Positions 1 to 9,234 of a stretch of DNA of 64,000 nt are shown piece after piece. The translations under genes and the position numbers were made by a program. Source of the stretch: Acholoe squamosa (lineage: Eukaryota > Annelida > Polychaeta > Phyllodocida > Polynoidae); the NCBI GenBank assembly GCA_949317995.1, contig OX439047.1, forward strand, positions 2,714,501 to 2,778,500, in the 5' to 3' direction. The notes below the pieces were generated by a model. It saw only the letters and a program-made list of their open reading frames with translations, searched no databases and was not told where the DNA came from. Within the stretch, counting starts at the first letter, position 1; every line of letters begins with the position of its first letter.

Positions 1-16
1 ATGGAAGCATAATTTT

Positions 17-553
17 TCAAAAAAGAAAGCAACTTGCAGTGTTATCTCGTCTTGAAGATACAAATGGCAAAAACAATCCATTCATAAGTTTCTTTTTACA
101 TTCTGTGCAATCCTTCTGTATTAGCTGTCTGCCCAACTTTATTTTGAGAGCATTTAGCTTTTGACATCTATTCCATCTATAGAGATCATAACGCCTCCAC
201 ATTCTTCTCCTCTCATGCTGTTCCTTCTTTTCTATCTCGCATAGAGGCATCCATTTCTCCAGCCTCCGAGAAAGAAGTTCATCTCTTTTTTTATTCACTA
301 TGCAGTCTGGGACATCTCTGTAAATGTAGTCGGTCTCCTTCTTCTTATACATCGGTGTGTAATTTGGATGATTACTATAATTTTCCTGAAACTCAGAATC
401 ATTCACATACCTTACCATCCATTCCACACTAGTAACCGGCCAATATTCATTAGTTTCTTGTTTTGTAGGATGGGTCTTTTGGTTTTTGAGATATTTCTGG
501 TCATAGCCTGGTTTGAGTAATTCCATAGAAGGATCACTTAACCAAGCTTTCAT
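17..553 (-). CDS. Second copy of the unrecognised module (fragment)
   Basis: 178 codons from ATG at 551-553. The first 90 residues repeat the upstream module: M-x-AW-x-x-DP start, LKN-x-K-x-HPTK-x-ETNE-[FY]-WPV, VEWM-x-RYV, YTPMYKK and YR-x-VPD. The rest is charged and helix-rich (CEIEKKEQHERRRMWRR) with four Cys in the second half. A TGA lies two codons upstream, separating it from the preceding acidic region in the same frame. It could be an exon of a repetitive gene or a remnant of a duplicated pseudogene. A YR-x-VPD motif recalls mitochondrial complex I subunit NDUFB10, but the match is too short to use. Confidence 0.4.
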   Translation of the reverse strand: MKAWLSDPSMELLKPGYDQKYLKNQKTHPTKQETNEYWPVTSVEWMVRYVNDSEFQENYSNHPNYTPMYKKKETDYIYRDVPDCIVNKKRDELLSRRLEKWMPLCEIEKKEQHERRRMWRRYDLYRWNRCQKLNALKIKLGRQLIQKDCTECKKKLMNGLFLPFVSSRRDNTASCFLF

Positions 554-559
554 CCATCC

Positions 560-989
560 TCACGAACCTTGCTCGTGATATATATCTTGGTCGCTTTGTC
601 CAGTACTGTGGTCATCACCTTTCCCAGCGTTATTTGACTCAATGTGTAATTGATCTGATTCTGTACATTTCATATCACCTTCTTTTATCTTCTCTGCATT
701 TTCACTCTGGATTTCAGACCAACTTGCAATATCTTCATACCTCATCTGTTTCAAAAAGTCAATTTCTTTTTTTATTTTCCATATATAAGTTAAATTCATA
801 GTTCAGTTTTGTGTAAAGCATCTCTGTTCTGAACTTCTTGATCACATAGTCTGGGACAACTCTATAAATTATATCAGTCACCTGCTTCTTGTACATAGGT
901 GTATATAAAGGATTGTCATAATTTTCATTGAAGTTGGAATCTTTCACATATCTAGCCATCCATTCCACACTTGACTGGCCAAAATTCAT
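560..989 (-). pseudogene. Continuation of the first module and a second acidic repeat, frame-broken
   Basis: Two overlapping minus-strand frames, 759-989 and 560-799, continue the gene above. The first holds SSVEWMARYVKDSNF and YTPMYKK...IYRVVPDY, matching the second copy at 17-553 almost residue for residue (VEWMVRYVNDSEF, YTPMYKK...IYRDVPD). It stops at 759. The other frame carries an acidic stretch resembling the upstream acidic repeats and ends at a TGA (560-562), two codons before, and in frame with, the second module's ATG. The locus is therefore acidic-module-acidic-module, with at least two frame changes and one internal stop. Confidence 0.45.
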
Positions 990-1965
990 TGGTTTCTTCT
1001 TTAGTGGGATGGATCTTTGGGTTCTTCAGGTAGTCATGCATAACCGAATCTCCGTCCAAGAAAAAATACTTAAATGGATCTCTTATCCAAGCACTCATAT
1101 ACTCCTTTGAAAATCTCCGGAGATACATATCATTATCATTTTCTTTGGTTCTATGAAGTGATTCATGCAGTGAATTGTTTCCACCATCCCTCTCCTCTTT
1201 TACTGCAGTACTACATTGATCTCCTTCTACAGTGTTAAATATAGTCACCTCTTTAAACAATTTCATTCCATCTTCCTTTTTTGATGTCTTATCAGCATTT
1301 CCTCTCATGTCTGAGCTCTCCATCATTGTCCCACCTGAATGTTCTAAGCTTCCATTATTGTTACATTCTGTATCCATGGCTTCACACCTCTCCGGTTCAT
1401 TTCCCATAACCTCTGATTGGAGATCTAATGAATCATGATTCTTATCAATTAATTTTGAACCATCCACAGGTGTGTGCTCTTTTGGTTCTTTATTTAAACA
1501 CTCCACTATTCTCCCATCCAAACATTTCTTATTTCCACTCTCTATGACATAACCTTCATATTTCTCACTCACCATATCCATGTAATCAAATTGTTTTGGC
1601 AGATCTGAATGATGCACAATTTCACCTTCTGAATATTCTATATTTCCACTGTTCACCACTATGTCTTCATCTCTCTCACTCCAAATTTCCACATCTTCAG
1701 CTTGCGCCAGGCGAGATTTCGGACCATGTGTCTTTTCATGTTCCTTTAGATCATCTACAGGTTCTACATCTGAATGATCTAGAAGTTCACCTTTAGAGCA
1801 TGTGATAGTTTCCATCACCATATTTTCATATCTCTGACCTCTAATTTCTGTACCTCCAGATTGCTTAAGCATATCTATCGATTCCTGCTTCTTCTCATCT
1901 GTTGCAGAGTCATTCACAGCAGTATATTCCATAGGTTCTTTTAAATGTTCAGATCTTTCATCCAC
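952..1965 (-). pseudogene. Broken gene: acidic repeat region plus first copy of an unrecognised module
   Basis: An open frame of about 337 codons. The frame is open about 16 codons upstream of 1965, but the first in-frame ATG is codon 12, so this is probably an exon body or a decayed copy. The first 230 residues are acidic and loosely repetitive: units such as SKGELLDHSD and SEGEIVHHSD recur every 50-60 residues. It then enters a module starting MSAWIRDP and running to HPTKEETNEFWPV. There the frame breaks: compared with the second module copy near position 450, about two bases are missing around 970-975, and the conserved continuation (VEWMARYV) appears in the next frame. No domain family was recognised. 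Confidence 0.5.
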
Positions 1966-2236
1966 AGTTAGCTTGTAATTTGCCGTGCTAGCCCCCCTTT
2001 GAAATATTCAGGCGTAGATTTCAACACACCTGCTACTGTAAGGGCAGGAGGAAGACCTCTCTGATGTAGAGTATGGCGTCACAAAAGACCGGCATTTTTT
2101 CTCAGTATTTTATTTGGTGGAATCAAAAAAAAAAAATAAATCTGCTGTTTCAGCATTTCAAAGGGGTGTGTTCACATTAGATTTGTGTTGCCTCCAGTGC
2201 AGGGTATGAAATAATTTTGACCCTCCAATGTGATAG

Positions 2237-2940
2237 ATGTAGAGAGGAAATTGATCATTTGATCCCCCTTCATGTCCTGGTCAAATGACCCCATCCATAT
2301 CCTGGTCAAATGACCCCCCTGCCATGTCCCGGTCAAATGACCCCCCTCCATTTTCTGGTCAAATGACCCCCCCCTGCATTCAGTTGGTCATTTGACCCAC
2401 CTCCATATCCTAGTCATTTGACCCCCCTCCCTCTGAGTCCAGTCAGTTGGTCGTTTGACCCCCTATGATTACTAAAACAGCTTAAATATCCACTGAAGGA
2501 GGTATTAGATTGAAATTATGTTCTACACACTATATTCCCAGTGCTAAGTTACTAATGAAAGATGCAGAAATGAAATTGGTCATTTGTACTTTTGACCCCC
2601 CTTATTCAATTGACCACCCCCCCCCCTTGCTGAATTGACCTCTATTTCCTGCTCAATTTCCTTTCTACAGCAGTTTTGATAAGTTTATTATGTTAACAAG
2701 TTGCAGGGAGGGTGTCAATTAATTGACAAAGGGAACCTGTGAATTGACATATACAAACAAAGATCCAGCAAAGATTGACAGATACAGAGGCATCCCTTGA
2801 TGGGGACAATAAACAGTCAATACACATGCAATTGGTCATTTGACCCCCTCTCCTTTCCTGGTCAAATGACCCCCCTCCAGTGAGGGGGGTCAAATGACCA
2901 ACTGAATCAAACTGAATTGGAGGGGGGTCATTTGACCACG
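2237..2940. repeat. Degenerate repeat of GGTCAAATGACC + CCCCCTCC
   Basis: About ten copies of an imperfect 25-40 bp unit built on GGTCAAATGACCCCCC occur at 2237-2460, 2578-2645 and 2836-2936, in both orientations. The core GGTCA-AA-TGACC is two inverted GGTCA half-sites. At about 2861-2900 two copies meet head to head across CCAGTGAG. The block has no long ORF. It looks like low-complexity minisatellite sequence. Confidence 0.7.
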
Positions 2941-2964
2941 CTGATGTTTCAGATCGGGTGGATG

Positions 2965-3075
2965 TAAATTTTTCAGATCCGTAGCTCCTGGGGGGGGGCG
3001 TAGAAAATTTACCCTCTATCTAGCAAGGCCCACTTGCTTCTATAGACCAATCAAAAGAGGGGTGCGCAAATGTGC
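2965..3075. repeat. Diverged relative of the 63.4-kb MITE
   Basis: The order of short blocks here is TTTTCAGA, a long G-run, GCGTAGAAAATTTACCCTCT, TAGCAA, GCCC, CTATAGA, then AAAGAGGGG and GCGCAAA. It matches, block for block, the interior of the TTA-flanked MITE at 63,422-63,741. Terminal repeats are not recognisable here, so this is a fragment or an older copy. Confidence 0.5.
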
Positions 3076-3090
3076 AATTCAGAGAAAAAG

Positions 3091-3640
3091 GGATTACCTT
3101 CAAGGTAAAAGATGGATTACCTTCAAGGTAAAGGAAGGATTACCTTCAGAGATAAAGTGAGAGGCATGCACAGTCACTTTCAATAATTTTTGTCCAAAAT
3201 ATTTTTCATGTGGAGCAATTATGGGTGATAAAAAAAGGGATTACCTTCAGAGAAAAAGGGATTACCTTCAAGGTAAAAGATGGATTACCTTTAAGGTAAA
3301 GGAGGGATTACCTTCAGAAAAAAGGGATTACCTTCAAGGTAAAAGATGGATTACCTTCAGAGAAAAAATGAGAGGCATGCACGGTCACTTTCAATAATTT
3401 CTGTCGGAAAAAAAAATCTATTTCTTCCAAAATATTTTGCAATTATAGGTGATGACTCTTAATAAAAAAGGGATTACCTTCAGAGAAAAAGGGATTACCT
3501 TCAATGCAAAATATGAATTACCTTCAAGGTAAAGGAGGGATTACCTTCAGAGAAAAAGGGATTACCTTCAAGGTAAAAGATGGATTACCTTCAAGGTAAA
3601 GGAGGGATTACCTTCAGAGAAAAAGTGAGAGGCACGCAAG
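3091..3640. repeat. Tandem repeat of GGATTACCTTCAAGGTAAA hairpin units
   Basis: GGATTACCTT recurs about 13 times, either as GGATTACCTTCAAGGTAAA or as GGATTACCTTCAGAGAAAAA. TTACCTT-C-AAGGTAA is a near-perfect palindrome with a single-base centre. A higher-order unit (several short repeats, then GAGAGGCATGCACGGTCACTTTC, then an A/T-rich spacer) appears three times, beginning near 3,091, 3,237 and 3,470. Confidence 0.8.
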
Positions 3641-3740
3641 GTCAGTTTCTTTTATTTCTTTGTAAAAAAAAAGCTTTTATCTTTAAATACTTTTCACTAT
3701 TGTACCTTTTCATTATTCATATGTGATGACATAGTGTTTT

Positions 3741-4610
3741 AATATTGACAGCCCCATCCTCGCTGTCAACAGTGGTGATCATCCTTTTGTCTTGCCACCT
3801 CCTTTACCCCTGCCTACTCTAAGAAACTAAGTGTGTTATATGCCTGCCTACTCTAAGAAGCTAAGTGTGTTTGTATGCCTGCCTCCTCTAATAAGATAAG
3901 TGTGTTTGTATGCCTGCCTACTCCAAGAAGCTAAGTGTTTGTATGTCTATACCTTTTGACCTCTTTTTGTGTGGACATTTTGTATGAGTTGACCTTTTGA
4001 CCTGTTTTTATGTGTGTACCTTTTTATAATGCCTTTCATATCTGTTTTTGTATTTTTTATGGTGTCAACAGCCCCATCCTCGCTGTTAACAGTGGTGACC
4101 ATCCTTTTGGTTTGCCACCTCCTTTACCCCTGCCTACTCTAAGAAGCTAAGTGTGTTATATGCCTGCCTACTCTAAGAAGCTAAGTGTATCATATGACTG
4201 CCTTCTCTAAGAAGCTAAGTGTATCATATGCCTGCCTACTCCAAGAAGCTAAGTGTTTGTATGTCTATATCTTTTGACCTCTTTTTGTGTGGACATTTTG
4301 TATGAGTTTACCTTTTGACCTGTTTTTATGTGTGTACCTTTTTATAATGCCTTTCATATCTGTTTTTGTATTTTTTATGGTGTCAACAGCCCCATCCTCG
4401 CTGTTAACAGTGGTGACCATCCTTTTGGTTTGCCACCTCCTTTACCCCTGCCTACTCTAAGAAGCTAAGTGTGTTATATGCCTGCCTACTCTAAGAAGCT
4501 AAGTCTATCATATGCCTGCCTACTCTAAGAAGCTAAGTGTATCATATGCCTGCCTACTCTAAGAAGTTAAGTTGTATGTCTACCTATTCTAAGAAGCTAA
4601 GTATCCATGT
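3741..4610. repeat. About 319-bp tandem repeat with conserved hairpin CAGC-CCCATCCTC-GCTG
   Basis: Three copies of CAGCCCCATCCTCGCTGT (core beginning near 3,749, 4,069 and 4,387) are spaced 320 and 318 bp apart. Each unit carries an internal short array of TGCCTGCCTACTCTAAGAAGCTAAGTG (about 34 bp) and the run CTTTTTGTGTGGACATTTTGT. The hairpin stem is GACAGC/GCTGTC in the first copy and AACAGC/GCTGTT in the other two: a paired change with the loop CCCATCCTC unchanged. Confidence 0.8.
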
Positions 4611-4822
4611 AGTATGTGTGTAGTCCTTGCAATGATGATGAAGCTAGGTATCCATGTAGTGTGTGTGTGTAGTCCTTCCAGTGATGATGACAATGATGAT
4701 TCCTTTCAATATCCTTTTTTCTCTTTGCATGCGATTCTACACGAGCTAGCTATGGTACAACACAGGACATCACAACATTTAAACACATAAGAGTGGATAG
4801 ATATTTGTAGGAAACAGATTGC

Positions 4823-6470
4823 CAGTGGCCCCACCCTCGCCACTGGCTGTCGCAACCAACCAAGCGCATAGGCCTGTTATGTTGCGTCCTGCGTACATAC
4901 CGGACAGCTGAAAAGGAAGGTTCTGCATTAGACATGTCATATCACAATGTGAATGCATCCTGTACTGGACACATGGTTAAGAAAATCCCCAATGCAATGA
5001 TGATGTATGAAGTGATGAAGTGATGGTGATGAAAATGGTTACTTGCATCTGCCAGCAGGATGCCTTTGGATGTTTCACCGCTTTTGAGCTTTAGAAAAAA
5101 ATGGCCGAAAGTGATCTTTATCTCAAAAAGAAATTCCAGTGGCCCCACCCTCGCCACTGGCTGTCGCAACCAACCAAGCGCAGAAGCCTGCTATGTTGCG
5201 CCCACTGTACATACCGGACAGCTGAAAAGGAAGGTTGTGCATTAGACATGTCATATCACAATCAGAAGGCATCCTGTACTGGACACACTAAGTTATTATA
5301 TGCTTTCTTACAAGAAGCATCCTGTACTGGATGCACTATGTTATTATATTCTATCGTACAAAAATGCTTTTTTCTACTGGCAATTTTGAGAGAAAAAAAT
5401 GGCCAAAAGTGATTTTATCTGAATTTAGAGAAAATGTCTGAAAGTGATCTTTGTCTCAAAAAAAAATTCCAGTGGCCCCACCCTCGCCACTGGCTGTCGC
5501 AACCAACCAAGCGCAGAGGCCTGCTATGTTGCGCCCACCGTACCGGGCCGACCAGTGCATTTCTACCCCTTGAGAAAGCTACAAGAGCCGCCAATGGATC
5601 CATGCCTGGTATCTTGATAGCAACATCAGATACATCTAGGTACTGGGAGAGGGGATCAGCTTCGTGTCAAAGTCCCAGTCTTCGCCAACATGCTCGGCCA
5701 TGCATCACATCCTCGGCTCCACACCCCCCAAGTTTCCGTACACTGGCCAATGGAATTTGGATGAACATAAAGTAGCCAAAGCATATAAGAGTCGATCCTT
5801 CTACATATGAGCGACAGAGAGAGGGGATCAGCTTCGTGTCAAAGTCCCAGTCTTCCGCCTATCTCCATAGCGCATAGACTACCCTGGCTCTCCCGAGGCA
5901 CCAGATATACAAAAAAATAAAAAGAGCGCATAAGCACACACTGTTGTTGCTGAACAGTAAGAGTGTATATCCTTTATGGTGCTACATTGTGTACAGACAT
6001 GTACAAACATGCACATACACTGCAGGCCTGATCATTAAAGAGTGCTTGAATAACTCAAGACCCACGGGTGCTCAAGAAAAAAGAGAGACAAAAGGCAACC
6101 CCTCCTCAAGAGGTGTTCAAACAAAGCGGTGAAAAGGCAAAATCATAAACGAGATGTCAGTGGCCCCACCCTCGCCACTGACTGTCGCAACCAACCAAGC
6201 GCAGAGGCCTGCTATGTTGCGCCCACCGTACCGGGCGGAGGTTACTTGCATCTGCCAGCAAAACGCCTTTGGATGTTTCACCCCACTAGAAATTTAGACG
6301 AAAATGGCCAAAAGTGATTTCATCCAAAAAAAAAATTCCAGTGGCCCCACCCTCGCCACTGGCTGTCACAACCAACCAAGCGCAGAGGCCTGCTATGTTG
6401 TGTCCACCGTACATACCGGACAGCTGAAAAAGAAGGTTGTGGATTAGACATACATCAACAATCACAGTGT
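4823..6470. repeat. Five copies of a repeat with hairpin GTGGC-CCCACCCTC-GCCAC and GTTGCG stem
   Basis: Copies begin near 4,823, 5,137, 5,470, 6,158 and 6,339. Each has GTGGCCCCACCCTCGCCAC, then CTGTCGCAACCAACCAAGCG (or a one-base variant), and usually GTTGCG or GTTGTG about 30 bases on, which can pair with CGCAAC. Several are preceded by AAAATGGCC-AAAGTGAT and A-runs, and followed by ACATACCGGACAGCTGAAA. Four copies have the outer pair C-G (CCAGTGGC/GCCACTGG); the copy at 6,158 has T-A extended to GTCAGTGGC/GCCACTGAC. A separate 40-bp direct repeat (GGGGATCAGCTTCGTGTCAA...) lies near 5,650 and 5,822. The loop is almost that of the 3.7-4.6 kb family. Confidence 0.8.
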
Positions 6471-6770
6471 ATACAGTAGCTGAAAGAGAAAGTAGTGATT
6501 AGACATGCATCATCAATGGCAGTTGGACAATGGGTTAGGAGCACACACACATTCACAATGGACAATGGGTTAGTAGCACACACACATTCACACACACATT
6601 CACACAATGGTTCTGACATAAGAAGGCCAATCGAATGTCAAAACCATAATAAATCTCGAATGTTCAACTTCGGTCAGTGTGACAAACCCAAAACACGAAG
6701 CTCTGGGCCCCGGGAAAACACAGAGCTACTTCGACTGTCAACCAAGTCCTGCCCCGGGAAAACAGGACCG

Positions 6771-7179
6771 AGTGAGATCTCCCACACGTCAGTGAGGTCT
6801 CCCACACGTCAGTGAGGTCTCCCACACGTCAGTGAGGTCTCCCACACGTCAGTGAGGTCTCCCACACGTCAGTGAGGTCTCCCACACGTCAGTGAGGTCT
6901 CCCACACGTCAGTGAGGTCTCCCACACGTCAGTGAGGTCGCCCAAACGTCAGTGAGGTCTCCCACACGTCAGTGAGGTCTCCCACACGTCAGTGAGGTCT
7001 CCCACACGTCAGTGAGGTCTCCCACACGTCAGTGAGGTCTCCCACACGTCAGTGAGGTCTCCCACACGTCAGAGAGGTCTCCCACACGTCAGAGAGGTCT
7101 CCCACACGTCAGTGAGGTCTCCCACACGTCAGTGAGGTCTCCCACACGTCAGTGAGGTCTCCCACACGTCAGTGAGGTC
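6771..7179. repeat. 20-bp minisatellite, about 20 copies, abutting the gag frame
   Basis: GTGAGGTCTCCCACACGTCA repeats head to tail about twenty times. The few variants are GAGAGG at two units near 7,071-7,095 and a doubly changed unit near 6,937. Because 20 is not a multiple of 3, every frame meets TGA (CAG-TGA) about every 60 bases except at the GAGAGG variants, so the array is non-coding. Each unit has an ACGTCA (CRE half-site). The array ends exactly where gypsy element A's gag frame opens. Confidence 0.95.
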
Positions 7180-9133
7180 CACCCCACACATCAAGGTCTT
7201 ATCAGTCAAGCTGGCAGAACAACACACAAAGACCTTACGTAGTCAGGGGCCTGTTGAAGAGGTCTCCCTCCCACCTAGATCTAGGAGACCCACAGGGGGC
7301 AAATCAGCCTCCAGTACAACAGACCCACACTCAGCAGACCCCACACCTCCCACCCTGTCTACTCAGGGAACAACCAGTTCTCAGGGATCCAATATTTCCC
7401 AGGGATCTCTACAGGACGCTCAACTCACGCTATCTACCTCAGGGGAAGAAGGATCTGCCTCAGGGGGTGGATCCACACCCTCATCTAGATCCTCCACCCC
7501 AGCTCTGGCCTTTGACAGCCACTCCTCCAGAGACACTTCTCCCACACCCTCCATCATGGACACCGATGAAGGCCCCCAACCTAATCAGACAGCTGAGAAG
7601 ATAAGGGCCTATGAGAAGGCCATCCAAGATGCAGTTACTGCCTTAGAGACCAACAAGTCCCAGCAGGAGGAAAGGGAGAGGATCCTGAACCAACAACTGG
7701 CAGAGAGGAATGCGGCAATAGATGCCCAACAGAAGGCCATGGAAGACCAGCGGAAGTCCCTAGAGAGACAACAACAACAGATAGCAGATCTCATGAAGAT
7801 GGTATCATCCCAGACCCCACAGCCTCCCACACCAGCCATCACACCTGTTGTCACACCATCTGCCTCTGGATCCAAGGATGACATCATAATCTCCATGGTG
7901 TCCAACATGACCAAACTCATAGACAGAAAGCAACAGGACGACAGAAAGATCAGGCTACATGAGGTAACAAAACCCAAAACTTTCTCACACCCATCACCAC
8001 TCATGTCAACAGCATTATTCATTGATCACAAATTCCCAGAATATCTGAAGGATAAGTACAAAGTAACAGACAGTGACACCATGGTAACATATTTACCCAA
8101 GTACCTTGAAGGACAAGCACTAGCTTGGTTTGAATCCTTCAGGGAAAGTGCCACACCTGATATGTTGACATGGACCAATGTAGTGAATAAATTAAAAGAG
8201 TATTTTGCTACTCGAGACAATATCATCTCAAGGACTGCACTCCGTGCACAAAAGATAGATGAACCTGTCCTAGACTATGCATGCCATCTCAGGAAAGTGT
8301 GTAATGCCCAACGCCAAAGCGATGAAATCTTGAGCAAGGCATTTACCCAAGGCATGAGGCCCTGGATCTCTGTAGCTCTTGAAAACAAGAAAATAGACTC
8401 TTTTGACCAAGCCCTAGACCTAGCCTTAGAGGTTGAGACCCAAGAAATATCGAGGAAGATAAGGGAGGCAGAGTCTAACCCACAGCCTACTAAGAAAAAG
8501 GTCCAGGAAATCAGCACTAGTGCAGATGAAGATGTTAACCTAATGTCTAGTGCCCATGTGAGGCAACAGGAGGCTAAGGTTACATCAAAAGACCCTACCG
8601 GTAGATATAGAGGAAATAACTATGACCCCAACTACCAATCCAATAGAGGTAGAGGTAGGGGGGGCAACAACAACAACCGGGGGGGGGGGGTCACAACAGT
8701 AGGAAAGACAACAGCTCTTCCAACTCCAACAATGGTAACTCTTCATACAGTGATAGGAGAGACAGAACCCCAAGTAATGGCAGATCCTATAATAATCAAG
8801 GATCCAACAGTAGGAGCCATAGTCCACATAGGAACTACAACTCTGGATCCTACAACAACAATGGTTCCTACAACAACAGCCAGGGTTCAAACAACTCTGG
8901 ATCCTATAGTCAAGGATCCAACAGTAGAAGCCATAGTCCACATAGGAACTACAACAGTGGATCCTACAACAACAATGGTGCCTACAACAACCAGAGATCC
9001 AACAACTCTGGTCAATACAGCAACTCTGGTCAATATAACCAGGGTTCCAACTCACGCCAGGAGGATTACAAACCAGACACAAGAGGTTACCAGGGGAACC
9101 AACACAGTAACCCCCAAATACCACCTCATGTAA
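7172..9133 (+). CDS. gag: Gag of gypsy element A (frame changes at a G12 run)
   Basis: The frame opens after TGA 7,133-7,135. There is no ATG until 7,556 (ATCATGG context), yet the 128 codons before it are open and Ser/Thr/Pro-rich, so the true start is uncertain. From the ATG: a coiled coil (Glu/Gln-rich, about residues 14-85), then a retrotransposon Gag capsid-like domain (LPKYLEGQALAWFESF ... LKEYFATRDN ... FTQGMRPWI). An RG-rich segment leads into twelve G at 8,679-8,690. Beyond this the listed frame becomes odd Thr-rich sequence, whereas the +2 frame continues as Asn/Ser/Gly/Tyr-rich sequence to TAG 9,196-9,198. An indel in the homopolymer, or an assembly error, is the likely cause. No CCHC knuckle is seen; the RG/NSGY tail may replace it. 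Confidence 0.8.
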   Translation: MRSTPHIKVLSVKLAEQHTKTLRSQGPVEEVSLPPRSRRPTGGKSASSTTDPHSADPTPPTLSTQGTTSSQGSNISQGSLQDAQLTLSTSGEEGSASGGGSTPSSRSSTPALAFDSHSSRDTSPTPSIMDTDEGPQPNQTAEKIRAYEKAIQDAVTALETNKSQQEERERILNQQLAERNAAIDAQQKAMEDQRKSLERQQQQIADLMKMVSSQTPQPPTPAITPVVTPSASGSKDDIIISMVSNMTKLIDRKQQDDRKIRLHEVTKPKTFSHPSPLMSTALFIDHKFPEYLKDKYKVTDSDTMVTYLPKYLEGQALAWFESFRESATPDMLTWTNVVNKLKEYFATRDNIISRTALRAQKIDEPVLDYACHLRKVCNAQRQSDEILSKAFTQGMRPWISVALENKKIDSFDQALDLALEVETQEISRKIREAESNPQPTKKKVQEISTSADEDVNLMSSAHVRQQEAKVTSKDPTGRYRGNNYDPNYQSNRGRGRGGNNNNRGGGVTTVGKTTALPTPTMVTLHTVIGETEPQVMADPIIIKDPTVGAIVHIGTTTLDPTTTMVPTTTARVQTTLDPIVKDPTVEAIVHIGTTTVDPTTTMVPTTTRDPTTLVNTATLVNITRVPTHARRITNQTQEVTRGTNTVTPKYHLM

Positions 9134-9188
9134 TGGATCAAATCTCCAAGCTCCTGGTGGCAAGCATCTCAACCGCCCCACAGAACCA

Positions 9189-9234
9189 GGAAAACTAGGA
9201 TGTCACAGTGCCGATGGGCCAGTGCACTATGACA
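9189..9234 (+). promoter_or_regulatory. Probable -1 frameshift signal at the gag/pol junction (element A)
   Basis: The end of the gag tail frame reads GAA-AAC-TAG, with GGAAAAC at 9,189-9,195. Five bases later TGTCACAGTGC (9,201-9,211) can pair with GCACTATGACA (9,224-9,234): ten pairs with one mismatch and a 12-base loop. The pol frame is -1 relative to this gag frame and is open across the site. Element B has the same heptamer, stop and spacing. The heptamer is not the classical X-XXY-YYZ, but slippage of tRNA-Glu from GAA to GGA needs only one G-U pair. Confidence 0.6.

Noticed and set aside
17..553. Assignment of the unknown module to complex I subunit NDUFB10
   Set aside because: Only a YR-x-VPD motif agrees; Cys pattern, length and flanks do not.
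4823..6470. Self-cleaving ribozyme in the hairpin repeat
   Set aside because: No hammerhead core (CTGATGA with GAAA) and no recognisable twister or other ribozyme core was seen.
5900..7171. A 5' LTR for gypsy element A
   Set aside because: Compared by eye with 17,403-19,848 and with 31,265-32,470; no shared stretch of useful length was found.
6771..7179. CRISPR-like array of regular repeats
   Set aside because: Repeats are contiguous with no spacers and the context is eukaryotic. The same holds for the 35-bp array at 53.5-54.4 kb.
8585..9181. 198-codon Cys/Tyr-rich minus-strand frame opposite gag
   Set aside because: Shadow of the Asn/Ser/Gly/Tyr-rich repetitive gag tail; the composition follows from that repeat.
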